Positions 27,101-35,487 of a stretch of DNA of 64,000 nucleotides are shown here, piece by piece (positions within the stretch are counted from its first letter, which is position 1; every line of letters starts with the position of its first letter). A program made the position numbers and the translations under genes. This DNA comes from Pacificispira sp040217575 (GTDB taxonomy: Bacteria; Pseudomonadota; Alphaproteobacteria; UBA8366; Aestuariispiraceae). The stretch covers positions 1,302,001-1,366,000 of the forward strand of contig JAVJPW010000006.1 in assembly GCA_040217575.1 (NCBI GenBank), read 5' to 3'. Under the pieces are notes generated by a model. It was given only the letters and a program-made list of their open reading frames with translations. It was not told the DNA's origin and made no database searches.

Positions 27101-28603
27101 ATGGCCGATCGGCGCATCAGTTCTGATCAAAGTCCGCCCGTCGCCGTGATCGACATCGGATCGAACTCGATCCGTCTGGTCGTCTACGAGACTTCTGACA
27201 GATCCCCCATCACGCTATTTAACGAGAAGCTTCTGTGCGGTCTTGGGCGGGATCTTGATTCAACAAAACGCCTGAACGAAGACGGGATCGAACAGGCACT
27301 GGCCGCGCTTCCGCGGTTCGTTCAGGTTGCCCGGGACATGGGTGTCGTTCGGATCGACATGCTTGCGACCGCCGCCGCACGGGATGCCGAGAACGGCCCG
27401 GAATTCATTCGCCGAGCAGGTCAGCTTTGTGGTGAAAAGATCGAAGTCCTGTCGGGGGAGGAAGAGGCAAGGCTGAGCGGGCTTGGCGTTCTGTCAGGAA
27501 CTCCAGCCGCCGACGGCATCATGGGGGACCTGGGCGGCGGCAGCGTGGAACTGGTGGAACTCGCCGGCGGAGAGACGGGCAGGCAGGCGACACTGCCGCT
27601 GGGAACGCTGCGTCAGGACCCGAAACTGGTCGCCAAACCGCCGAAGGCCCGTGAAAATGTCGACCGCGCATTGGAAGAAATCCCATGGCTGCGGGAACTG
27701 GAGGGGCGCACCCTCTATCTGGTCGGCGGCGCCTGGCGGAACCTCGCGCGCCTGCATATGGACCACATCGGCTATCCGCTTCATATCATACATCATTATA
27801 CGATGACCTCCGCCGCGGCGATGGAGATTGGGGACATCGTTTCCCGCCAGTCGCCGGCTGCCCTTCAAGGAATTCCGGGGGTGTCGAAAAGGCGAGTCGA
27901 GTCATTGCCTTACGCCGCGATGCTGATGCATCGAATCATGGTGATGGGTCGGCCGAAAGAGGTCGTGTTTTCCGCCAACGGCCTGCGGGAAGGGTGCCTG
28001 TTCGACCGGCTGCCGACGTCCGTGCGGAAACAGGATCCGCTTTTGTCCACCGCGGCGCGATACGCCGACCAGATTCAGCGCAATGCCGCCGTTTCGGGGG
28101 AAGAGCTGTTCCGTTGGGCACAGCCGATCTTCTATGACGGTCAGACCGGCGACGACCGACTGATACATGCAGCCTGTATCCTGGCGAATATCGCGAAGCG
28201 GGAACATCCTGACTATCGCGCCGAACATGCAATGATCCGCGTTGCGCGCCTTCCGACGGTCGGAATCACCCATGCAGAGAGAATGTTTCTGGCATTGTCG
28301 GTAGCATCAAGGCACGCCCAGCTGGATTCCGAACACTGGACCATGGAACCGGCGCGCCATCTGCTTAGTCCCGAACGGATGGATCGCGCGCGGGCAATCG
28401 GACTGGTCATCCGCCTTGCCTACACATTGACCGGCGGTATTTCCAAGACATTGATGCGGACCGAATTGGTCCGTGACGAAAAGACACTGACGCTGCGGGT
28501 TCCAGCCGACATGGCCTTCATGGCGGGTGAGGTGGTCGACCGCAGATTTCAGAGCCTGGGCAAGGCCCTGGGGCTGGAATGCGTGACGGATCGGGGGCGC
28601 TGA
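27101..28603 (+). CDS. ppx: exopolyphosphatase Ppx/GppA family
   Basis: Removes terminal phosphate from polyphosphate, or from pppGpp in the related GppA. The 500-residue protein begins AVIDIGSNSIRLVVYE (phosphate-1 motif). It has LATAAARDAENG, VLSGEEEARLSGLGVL and GDLGGGSVELVEL (phosphate-2), then an HD-like C-terminal half. It follows ppk on the same strand, favouring the polyphosphate role. Confidence 0.94.
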   Translation: MADRRISSDQSPPVAVIDIGSNSIRLVVYETSDRSPITLFNEKLLCGLGRDLDSTKRLNEDGIEQALAALPRFVQVARDMGVVRIDMLATAAARDAENGPEFIRRAGQLCGEKIEVLSGEEEARLSGLGVLSGTPAADGIMGDLGGGSVELVELAGGETGRQATLPLGTLRQDPKLVAKPPKARENVDRALEEIPWLRELEGRTLYLVGGAWRNLARLHMDHIGYPLHIIHHYTMTSAAAMEIGDIVSRQSPAALQGIPGVSKRRVESLPYAAMLMHRIMVMGRPKEVVFSANGLREGCLFDRLPTSVRKQDPLLSTAARYADQIQRNAAVSGEELFRWAQPIFYDGQTGDDRLIHAACILANIAKREHPDYRAEHAMIRVARLPTVGITHAERMFLALSVASRHAQLDSEHWTMEPARHLLSPERMDRARAIGLVIRLAYTLTGGISKTLMRTELVRDEKTLTLRVPADMAFMAGEVVDRRFQSLGKALGLECVTDRGR

Positions 28604-28642
28604 CCCCGGCGGCCCGTCATCGTGCCGAACCGCGCGTTTTCG

Positions 28643-30064
28643 TCAGCGGACGGTGACGCGGTCGGTGAAGTTCAGGATTTCGGTGTCCTGGCCGGTATCG
28701 TCCTGGCGGAAATAGCTGAAAGTCGCGATGTATGTGCCGGTCTGAAGGGGTTCGATCAGGTCATTGCGACCGATTGCCAGCAATTCCGCCATCTGGAAAT
28801 CATCGAACCGACGGCCCGACTTGACGAACCGGGAACCGTCCGGCGCGGTAATTTCGGCAACGAAACCATCGCCCGGCTGAATCCCCGCCAGATAGACATG
28901 CAAGACCAGCGCGTTGGAATCGGTGCCGATCCCGTCCGTGTTGAACAGTCCGTATTCGACCGCGGCGCGATTCAGGATTTCGTCCGCGAAGCCGGTATGC
29001 ATGATCAGTGTACGCGGGTAGACCAGCATATCTGCCGTAGAATTGCGCCACAGGGTTTCGCCGTCCTGACCGCAGCTGGAATGGCGTGCTGCGCCGGAAA
29101 ACGGGTCGATGAAGCGACCGTCGCGACGGACTTCGAAATGAAGGTGGGGAAACTCCGTCAGGCCGGACATACCCATCTGGGCCAGCGTCTGCCCGCGCGA
29201 AACGCGGTCGCCGGGCTGCACCACGATGCTGCCGCGGCGCAGGTGGCTGTATGCGGTCTGGGTGCCGTCGTCATGTTCCAGAACAACCACATTGCCCCGG
29301 CCACGGTCGAATACGGCCGATGTTCCGAACAGCCGGAAATTTGCGTCCGGCATGCCGTCGCGTACGTTGGCCACCACACCGGGTGCCGCGGCAATCACGT
29401 CGATGCCGGATTCCATAAGCGTGTAGTCGAACGCCCGGAAATCGGTGCCGCGATGTTCGCCATAGCTGAGCGAACCGCAGGCATAGTCGCGCGGTTCTTC
29501 CGGGGTGCCCACATTGACGTAAGACTGGATATAGCAATCCGCCCCTATTTCGCAGTCCAGCGGCAGCGTCAGCCGCGTGGGGCCGCCTTCGGGTTCCGGT
29601 GTCATCGTATCCGCGGTACGGCCGGCCTGTTGTGCGCCGGGGTCCAGTGTCTGACGCAGGTCCTGCTGGGCCAGTGGGTCCTGACGGCCGGTCGCACTGT
29701 CTGCCATCTGATTCATGGCGTCGACTGCATTGTCGGCCATTTGGTCGGCGGTATCCGCCACCTGATCCATTGCGGATTGGGCATTGGACATGGCGTCTGA
29801 CGCGGCGTCCTGCATCTGATCGACGGCCTGATTCGCCATGTTCCCCATGCTGCCGGTGGAACCTGTATCGGACGAAGCGCCCGACATGGAATCCCCGCCG
29901 GAACCGTCCTGCGCATCCGTGGTCGTGTTGCTGCCCAGGTTCCCGATCTGGGTCATGACCTCGGATCCGCCGGGCATGCCCGAACCGTCCATCAGGAAGA
30001 ACCGAACGGCCAGTCCGCCGCCGACCAAGAGGATCAAAACGCCCAAAATTGCCACGATCCGCAT
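28643..30064 (-). CDS. M23-family peptidase with acidic low-complexity region
   Basis: Exported or membrane-anchored LytM/M23 protein, 473 residues. Residues 4-25 are hydrophobic (signal or anchor). About residues 60-130 form an Asp/Met/Ala/Gln-rich, heptad-like helix-forming region (AVDQMQDAASDAMSNAQSA). The catalytic zinc motifs are EHRGTDFRAFD and HLHFEVRRDG, all ligands present, so it should hydrolyse peptidoglycan cross-bridges. A beta-rich C-terminal domain of about 170 residues follows. Its start lies 1 base after the rnd stop, so it is translated with rnd. Confidence 0.85.
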   Translation of the reverse strand: MRIVAILGVLILLVGGGLAVRFFLMDGSGMPGGSEVMTQIGNLGSNTTTDAQDGSGGDSMSGASSDTGSTGSMGNMANQAVDQMQDAASDAMSNAQSAMDQVADTADQMADNAVDAMNQMADSATGRQDPLAQQDLRQTLDPGAQQAGRTADTMTPEPEGGPTRLTLPLDCEIGADCYIQSYVNVGTPEEPRDYACGSLSYGEHRGTDFRAFDYTLMESGIDVIAAAPGVVANVRDGMPDANFRLFGTSAVFDRGRGNVVVLEHDDGTQTAYSHLRRGSIVVQPGDRVSRGQTLAQMGMSGLTEFPHLHFEVRRDGRFIDPFSGAARHSSCGQDGETLWRNSTADMLVYPRTLIMHTGFADEILNRAAVEYGLFNTDGIGTDSNALVLHVYLAGIQPGDGFVAEITAPDGSRFVKSGRRFDDFQMAELLAIGRNDLIEPLQTGTYIATFSYFRQDDTGQDTEILNFTDRVTVR

Positions 30065-30065
30065 T

Positions 30066-31235
30066 TCAGCGATCTCCTCTCCGGATCAGATCGATCCCCT
30101 TGGACCCGCCTGTCAGCGCGATCTCTCCGCGCTTCAGGGCAAGTGCATCTTCACCGAACAATTCCCGCCGCCAGCCGGTCAGGGCCGGCACGGGCGCTTC
30201 GTCGTCGGCGGCGATGCGCTCCAGATCCTCGACATTGGCGATAAGCCGTGATGCAACACCCGCCGATTCGCAGTTCCTTTTCAAGAGAACCTTGAGCAGA
30301 TCGGTCATCGGGCCGATGCCGGGCGGGGGCCTTTCATGCCGCTTTGGGGCAGGCAGTTCTTCCTTTGGCGTTGCCATGGCATCCGCCACCGCAGCCAGCA
30401 GGGAGCGCCCCAACTTGCCTTCCGCAAAGCCACGACCAAGTCCCCTGATTTTCGCCAAATCCTCAAGCGACTTGGGCTGGCTTCCGGCGATATCAAGCAG
30501 GGAATCGTCCTTGATGATACGGTTGCGCGGCAGATCGCGGGTCTGCGCCTCACGTTCGCGCCAGGCGGCGATCCTTTCAACCACGTGCAGGAAACGCGGG
30601 TTTCCGTTTCGCGCCTTGATGCGCTTCCAGGCATTTGCCGGGTCGTTTTCATAAGTGTCAGGGCTGGACAGGACCGCCATTTCCTCGCTCAGCCAGTGGG
30701 CACGTCTGTCGGATTCAAGCTTGCCGGACAGATGCAGGTAGATATCCCGCAAAAAGGTTACATCCGAAATCGCATAGCTTAACTGGCGGTCGCTGAGCGG
30801 CCTGTTGGACCAGTCCGTGAAGCGGGAGGATTTGTCCAATTGCCGGTCGCAGATTTTCTTGACCAGTGCTTCATAGCCGACCTGATCGCCATAGCCGCAC
30901 ACCATGGCAGCCACCTGGCTGTCGAAAAGGGGGGCCGGAACCTCACCCATCAGATTGTAGAAGATTTCCAGATCCTGCCGGGCAGCGTGAAAGATTTTCA
31001 GGACCGACCTATCGCGCAAAATCTCGAAAAACGGTGACAGATCAATCCCATCGGCGAGCGGGTCGATTGCCGCTTCGCTGCCTTCATCGGGGCCGGATAC
31101 CTGAATCAGGCAGAGTTTCGGCCAATAGGTCTTTTCGCGCATGAACTCGGTGTCGACGGTGATCCAATCGACGCCGTCCAGGGCGCTGCAAAACGACTTT
31201 AAATCTTCGGTGGACGTAATAAGGGACACGGACAT
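30066..31235 (-). CDS. rnd: ribonuclease D
   Basis: 3'-5' exoribonuclease that trims tRNA and other small RNAs. The 389-residue protein carries the DEDDy residues in order: ITVDTEFMREKTYW, FHAARQDLEIFYNL and SYAISDVTFLRDIY. An HRDC domain follows (residues about 210-290). The start at 31235 gives the usual N-terminus; the longer open frame lacks coding character. In other alphaproteobacteria rnd often sits between ppx and aspS; here extra genes intervene on both sides. Confidence 0.95.
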   Translation of the reverse strand: MSVSLITSTEDLKSFCSALDGVDWITVDTEFMREKTYWPKLCLIQVSGPDEGSEAAIDPLADGIDLSPFFEILRDRSVLKIFHAARQDLEIFYNLMGEVPAPLFDSQVAAMVCGYGDQVGYEALVKKICDRQLDKSSRFTDWSNRPLSDRQLSYAISDVTFLRDIYLHLSGKLESDRRAHWLSEEMAVLSSPDTYENDPANAWKRIKARNGNPRFLHVVERIAAWREREAQTRDLPRNRIIKDDSLLDIAGSQPKSLEDLAKIRGLGRGFAEGKLGRSLLAAVADAMATPKEELPAPKRHERPPPGIGPMTDLLKVLLKRNCESAGVASRLIANVEDLERIAADDEAPVPALTGWRRELFGEDALALKRGEIALTGGSKGIDLIRRGDR

Positions 31236-31323
31236 GACCCATCGCGTATAGCCGAGTCCGCAAGCAAGGGGAAGGCGGGATCGCCAACCGGACCGAATAA
31301 ATATTCCCTCGTGTCGGGCCGGG

Positions 31324-32172
31324 TCAGACCGCTGCGCCGACGACCGTTTCCAGCCAGTCGGAAACAGCCCGCACACGCGCCAGGTTCCTGCCGTCCGGAT
31401 GGGTCAGGAGCCACAGCGGACGCTTCCATTCGTCGTTATGGGGTTTCAATCTTTGGGTGCCCGAAGGACAACCGCCCTTAATGTCCGGCAGGAACCCGCG
31501 GCCGACCCCGGCGGCGATTGCTGCAGCCATCGCATCCGCATCCTCCACTATCAATGCCGGTGCCTGTTGCCCGGCACGGCGCATTTCCCGTTCCGTCCAG
31601 ACCGCGGGCGGGTGGGATGAAAGCCGCCCGCCATAGGTGATCCACGGCTGATCCGGTGTTCGGCCGAAAATGCCATATCGCACCGACGCTATTTTGCGCG
31701 CACGGACATCGGGTTCCGACTGCGTGATGCCGAAACGAAGGGCGATGTCCGCTTCGCGCGTCACGATCCCCAGATCCTGACCGGAAGGAATGATATGAAG
31801 GGTTAGGGCGGGATGTTCGCGCGCCAGGGTTGGGATCGCGGGGATCAGGACTTGGTTCGCGATTCGCGGCACCGCCGTTACCGTAACGGTGCCGGAAACG
31901 GCAACGCGGCTGCCGGACACTTCCTCCTCAGCCAGCGAAATTGCGTTTTCGGCCTGTTCCGCCGCGCGGATCAGCGCGGTTGCAGCCTCCGTCGGTGCGA
32001 TGGCACGGCCGCGCCCTTCGAAAAGCGCCATGCCCAGGGCCGTGGACAACGCGGTCAGACGCCGGGTGACGGTCGTTTCGTGCAGGCCCAGCGTCTCCGC
32101 CGCGCGGGCAACGGACCCGTCACGACTGACAGTCAGAACAAGTTTCAGGTCATTCCAATCCAAATTCTGCAT
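31324..32172 (-). CDS. LysR-family transcriptional regulator
   Basis: LTTR of 282 residues. The winged helix-turn-helix is at the N-terminus (LDWNDLKLVLTVSRDGSVARAAETLGLHETTVTRRL), followed by a linker helix and an effector-binding domain (SGTVTVTAVPRIANQVLIP onward). The ATG at 32172 gives the standard N-terminus. It is divergent from a YciI-like gene across 91 bases that contain a perfect inverted repeat, the usual arrangement for an LTTR and its target. Inducer unknown. Confidence 0.9.
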   Translation of the reverse strand: MQNLDWNDLKLVLTVSRDGSVARAAETLGLHETTVTRRLTALSTALGMALFEGRGRAIAPTEAATALIRAAEQAENAISLAEEEVSGSRVAVSGTVTVTAVPRIANQVLIPAIPTLAREHPALTLHIIPSGQDLGIVTREADIALRFGITQSEPDVRARKIASVRYGIFGRTPDQPWITYGGRLSSHPPAVWTEREMRRAGQQAPALIVEDADAMAAAIAAGVGRGFLPDIKGGCPSGTQRLKPHNDEWKRPLWLLTHPDGRNLARVRAVSDWLETVVGAAV

Positions 32173-32208
32173 TTTTGCATAGTAAGTCTGAAAATTCGCT
32201 TCTAAAAA

Positions 32209-32222
32209 CTGCGATTTCGCAG
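32209..32222. promoter_or_regulatory. inverted repeat between the LysR and YciI genes
   Basis: CTGCGA-TT-TCGCAG is a perfect 6-bp-arm palindrome midway between the divergent genes, a plausible LysR-type operator. Confidence 0.5.
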
Positions 32223-32263
32223 GAATATTGTTTGTCCGGTCAATGACAAAGATGGAGAGCATT

Positions 32264-32569
32264 ATGAAATATGTGGTGCTGTTCGAAGACGATCCGGACC
32301 GGGCGAGCGAAAGGGGGAAACACATGTCGGCGCACCTGGCATTCCTGAAGGACCATGCCGAAAGCGTTCAGGCAGCGGGTCCTTTATTCGACGGGGATGG
32401 GGCAGACGGCGCAGGCGGTTTGTGGCTGGTGGACGCGCCGGACGCGCAGACGGTTCGGACACTGGTGGAAACGGACCCGTTCTGGCCGACCGGTCTCAGG
32501 CAGTCCGTCCGGATTCTCCGCTGGCAACGCGTTTTCGCCGATGGGGCCGTGCTAATCGCTCAGAAATAG
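32264..32569 (+). CDS. YciI-like protein
   Basis: Small cytosolic protein of 101 residues in the YciI/YCII family (dimeric ferredoxin-like fold). It starts MKYVVLFEDDPDRASERGKH. It has LAFLKDHAESVQAAGPLFDG with a His in the usual position and GGLWLVDAPDAQTVRTLVETDPFW. ATGGAGAG lies just before the start. It is probably controlled by the divergent LysR gene. YciI proteins have mostly unknown reactions. Its last 10 bases overlap the convergent SbtB-like gene. Confidence 0.8.
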   Translation: MKYVVLFEDDPDRASERGKHMSAHLAFLKDHAESVQAAGPLFDGDGADGAGGLWLVDAPDAQTVRTLVETDPFWPTGLRQSVRILRWQRVFADGAVLIAQK

Positions 32570-32871
32570 TCCGGTCGCAGCACTTCGACGTCTGAAAGGC
32601 TGACAATTCCCATCTGCCGTTCCAGCACGGCGTGCACCGCCTCAAGAACGCTGGGCACCTTGTCGGCGTCCAGGACGACCAGCACCTGCACCATGCGTCC
32701 CGCGTCCGAGGAGAGTGAATCGCGCCGCCATGCGCCGCTGGCCCCGCGACCGGCGAGTGCGGGCAGGACCGTGTAACCCGGCACTTCCCGATCGTCCAAT
32801 ATCTCCAGAAGGCGATTCATGAACGGTGCTTCAATGATGATCGACAGCCGTTTCTTGGGATAAGTCTTCAT
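32560..32871 (-). CDS. SbtB-like PII-family protein
   Basis: PII-superfamily regulator of 103 residues. The pattern KRLSIIIEAPFMNRLLEILD, PGYTVLPALAGRGASG and the end GIVSLSDVEVLRPDYF follows cyanobacterial SbtB (GYTV and AEVL blocks) more than GlnB. It has no uridylylation-type T-loop Tyr and lacks the C-terminal CGPEGC extension of some SbtB. It lies 29 bases after the SbtA-like gene. In cyanobacteria SbtB binds adenyl nucleotides and gates SbtA; a like role is inferred here. Confidence 0.78.
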   Translation of the reverse strand: MKTYPKKRLSIIIEAPFMNRLLEILDDREVPGYTVLPALAGRGASGAWRRDSLSSDAGRMVQVLVVLDADKVPSVLEAVHAVLERQMGIVSLSDVEVLRPDYF

Positions 32872-32900
32872 CTTGCCTGTGGTCCTTCTAGCCCTTCGTG

Positions 32901-33875
32901 CTAAGCCAGCCATTCGCCCAACGCGATATAGAGCGGTATGCCAAGCGTCAGGTTGAACGGAAACGTGATTGCCAATGACAGGGTAAGATACAGGGACGGC
33001 TTCGCTTCGGGCAGGGCAAGCCGCATGGCGGCCGGAACGGCGATATAGGATGCGCTTGCCGCCAAAACCGAAAGCAAGGCGATACCGCCGGTTTCAAGCC
33101 CGATCAGCATTCCGACCAGCCCACCCAGAACGCCGCCGACGGGCGGCATATAGAACCCGAATGCGATAAGCGCCGGGGTCAGGTTACGCGACGCCTGTCG
33201 AAGCTCACGTCCCGCGACCAGCCCCATATCCAGCAGGAACAGGCACAGGACGCCCTTGAACGGATCGACGATAAACGGCGCGATATCGGAATAGCCGCGT
33301 TCCCCCGTTGCCATGCCGATTACGAACGCGCCGATCAGAAGCAGGACAGAACCGTTCAGCGCGACTTCCCGCCAGGGACGATGGCGCGGCCCGCCGGAGG
33401 TAGCCGGACTGGCACCCCGATGCGCCAGAAACAGCGCCGTTGCGATGGCCGGTACTTCCATTGCTGCCGCGGCGGCGATCATGATCCCGGGATAGGCGAT
33501 GTCCGCGGCTTCGATTGCCGTTGTGGCGGCAATGAAGGTGACGATGGATATGGATCCGTAGTGCGCTGCGATCGCGGCCTTGTCGACGCGCGCCAGACGC
33601 GTTGTCAGGTTAAGGAAGCCAAAGGCAATCAGCGGGATCAGAAAGCTGAGAGCGGTCGCGGCGCCGATCACCAGGATAAGGTCCAGTCCCAGGCCGTTTT
33701 CACTTGCCGCTACGCCGCCCTTGAAGCCGATGGCAAGCATCAGATAGAGCGAAAGCCCCTTTGCGATCGCCTCCGGAATGGCAAGGTCTGATCGGGCCAG
33801 CGCGGCCGCAACGCCCAGTGCAAAGAAAAGGACCGGCGGCGAAATCAGGTTTTGTGCGGCCAGCGACCAATCCAT
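32901..33875 (-). CDS. SbtA-like sodium-dependent bicarbonate permease
   Basis: Inner-membrane transporter of 324 residues with about ten hydrophobic segments. Family blocks of SbtA (PF05982) are visible: NLISPPVLFFALGVAAALARSD-type N-terminus, LMLAIGFKGGVAAS, AAHYGSISIVTFIAATTAIE and IMIAAAAAMEVPAIATALFLA. The last third has SVLAASASYIAVPAAMRLAL. It is followed by a PII-like partner and preceded 6 bases away by nhaA, which could export the Na+ brought in with bicarbonate. Confidence 0.85.
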   Translation of the reverse strand: MDWSLAAQNLISPPVLFFALGVAAALARSDLAIPEAIAKGLSLYLMLAIGFKGGVAASENGLGLDLILVIGAATALSFLIPLIAFGFLNLTTRLARVDKAAIAAHYGSISIVTFIAATTAIEAADIAYPGIMIAAAAAMEVPAIATALFLAHRGASPATSGGPRHRPWREVALNGSVLLLIGAFVIGMATGERGYSDIAPFIVDPFKGVLCLFLLDMGLVAGRELRQASRNLTPALIAFGFYMPPVGGVLGGLVGMLIGLETGGIALLSVLAASASYIAVPAAMRLALPEAKPSLYLTLSLAITFPFNLTLGIPLYIALGEWLA

Positions 33876-33881
33876 ATTGCG

Positions 33882-35072
33882 CTAAACCCCTGCCGGTTTT
33901 TCCAAGCTGCCGAACCGCAGCAGAAGATAGCCGCACAGTGCCGACAGGATCGACCCGCTCAACACGCCGATTCTGACGGCCGCCGCATCATCCGGTGTTG
34001 CAAAGGCAAGGTTTCCAATGAACAGGCTCATGGTGAATCCGATACCGGCCAGCAGCCCCGCGCCATAAATCTGTATCCAGTTGACGCCGGACGGCAGTGT
34101 GCACAGTCCGGCGCGCACCGCCAGGAAGGCACAGCCGAAGACGCCCAGCTGCTTGCCCAGGAACAGGCCAAGCGCAATGCCGGCCGGAATCGGCGCCGCC
34201 AGATCGGAAAAGGACAGCCCCGCCAGCGACACGCCGGCATTGGCAAAGGCAAAGACGGGCATGATGCCGAACGCAACCCATGGGACCAGCGCATGTTCCA
34301 GATAGTGAAGCGGGCCTTCGGCATCGGTTTCATGCCCCCGCAGTGGGATGGCAAATGCGACGACGACACCCGCCAGCGTCGCATGCACGCCCGACTTCAG
34401 GACGGCGACCCACAGGACGAGGCCTAACAGGATGTAGGGAATAATCGCCTTCACCCCGAAACGGTTCAGAAGGAACAGGCCGACCGCGACCGCCGCGCCG
34501 GTACCAAGAGCCGCAAAGGACAGATCGGCGGTATAGAAAATCGCAATAATCAGGATCGCGCCCAGATCGTCGATGATCGCAAGCGCCAGCAGAAAAATCT
34601 TCAATGCCGCGGGAACACGCGTGCCCAGCAACGCAAGGACGCCCAGTGCAAAGGCGATGTCAGTCGCCGCCGGGATCGCCCATCCCCGCAATGCATCGGG
34701 GTCGCCACCATTGAACAGGGCATAAATGGCGGCGGGCACCACCATGCCGCCAACGGCCGCGACGACCGGCAGGGTCGCCGCTTTGCGGTCCGCCAGGTTG
34801 CCGATCAGGACTTCCCGTTTGATTTCAAGTCCGACCAGAAGGAAGAAAATCGCCATCAGGAAGTCGTTGATCCACAGGATCAGCGCTTTCGACAGGCCGA
34901 CATCGCCGAATGAAATGGTGAACGGGGTCGAAAGCAACCCTTCGTACCAGCCGGCCAGACCGGAATTCATGACGATCAGCGCCGCCGCCGCCGCCGCGAT
35001 CAGCACCAGCCCGGGTGCGGTCGCGTGACCGAATGCCTGTGCGATTTCGTCGACGAACTTCCTGACCGGCAT
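33882..35072 (-). CDS. nhaA: Na+/H+ antiporter NhaA
   Basis: Exports Na+ in exchange for protons. The 396-residue polytopic protein carries the paired Asp of the ion site in LALAIIDDLGAILIIAIFYT, plus WAIPAATDIAFALGVLALLG and WINDFLMAIFFLLVGLEIKRE. It is the first gene of the nhaA-sbtA-sbtB unit on the minus strand (6 bases to sbtA), which links sodium export to Na+-coupled bicarbonate uptake. Confidence 0.95.
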   Translation of the reverse strand: MPVRKFVDEIAQAFGHATAPGLVLIAAAAAALIVMNSGLAGWYEGLLSTPFTISFGDVGLSKALILWINDFLMAIFFLLVGLEIKREVLIGNLADRKAATLPVVAAVGGMVVPAAIYALFNGGDPDALRGWAIPAATDIAFALGVLALLGTRVPAALKIFLLALAIIDDLGAILIIAIFYTADLSFAALGTGAAVAVGLFLLNRFGVKAIIPYILLGLVLWVAVLKSGVHATLAGVVVAFAIPLRGHETDAEGPLHYLEHALVPWVAFGIMPVFAFANAGVSLAGLSFSDLAAPIPAGIALGLFLGKQLGVFGCAFLAVRAGLCTLPSGVNWIQIYGAGLLAGIGFTMSLFIGNLAFATPDDAAAVRIGVLSGSILSALCGYLLLRFGSLEKPAGV

Positions 35073-35125
35073 GGATATCCCCTTGACGTTCGTGATGGCG
35101 TATCAGCGCTAAACATGGGGTGAAA

Positions 35126-35167
35126 GTTGAAAACGTCAACAAACAATCATATTTATATCAAAGATAT
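35126..35167. promoter_or_regulatory. two inverted repeats in the nhaA / HTH divergent region
   Basis: GTTGA-AAACG-TCAAC (35126-35140) and ATATC-AAA-GATAT (35155-35167) are perfect short palindromes in an AT-rich stretch between nhaA and the small HTH gene. They may be operators for the HTH protein or another regulator. Confidence 0.4.
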
Positions 35168-35188
35168 TATAAACGGGCACAATGAACG

Positions 35189-35377
35189 ATGCTTTCCAAG
35201 CCTCTTTTGACGGTGCATGAGGTAGCCGACCTTCTGAAAGTGAAGGAACAGACGGTGCGTGCCTGGATCCATGCCAACGAACTTCGCGCGATCAAATTCG
35301 GCAAGGAATGGCGGGTCGCGCAGAAGGATCTGGAATCCTATCTGAACGCGCACGCCAACAAACCGGCGGAGTGGTAG
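35189..35377 (+). CDS. small helix-turn-helix DNA-binding protein
   Basis: A 62-residue protein that is little more than an excisionase/MerR-type winged HTH: LTVHEVADLLKVKEQTVRAW, then IHANELRAIKFGKEWRVAQKDLESYL. It is divergent from nhaA and 110 bases ahead of aspS. No clear Shine-Dalgarno precedes the ATG. Nothing nearby resembles an integrase or relaxase, so it is likelier a local regulator than an excisionase. Its target is unknown. Confidence 0.75.
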   Translation: MLSKPLLTVHEVADLLKVKEQTVRAWIHANELRAIKFGKEWRVAQKDLESYLNAHANKPAEW

Positions 35378-35487
35378 GGAACGTCACCCGCCCCCTTGAC
35401 ATTTACCGCGTAAACGGGCCCTTTCGCGCCGAATTTCGGTGGGCGGTCTGCTCGCCCATCCTCGCGAACTTGTCGGAGCGTTTATCC

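Noticed and set aside
35073..35188. Possible nhaA leader RNA motif
   Set aside because: I could not identify a conserved secondary structure beyond two short palindromes, which fit DNA operators better.
35189..35377. Excisionase-like HTH as a sign of an integrated element
   Set aside because: No integrase, relaxase, att repeats or tRNA target lies near; neighbours are core genes.
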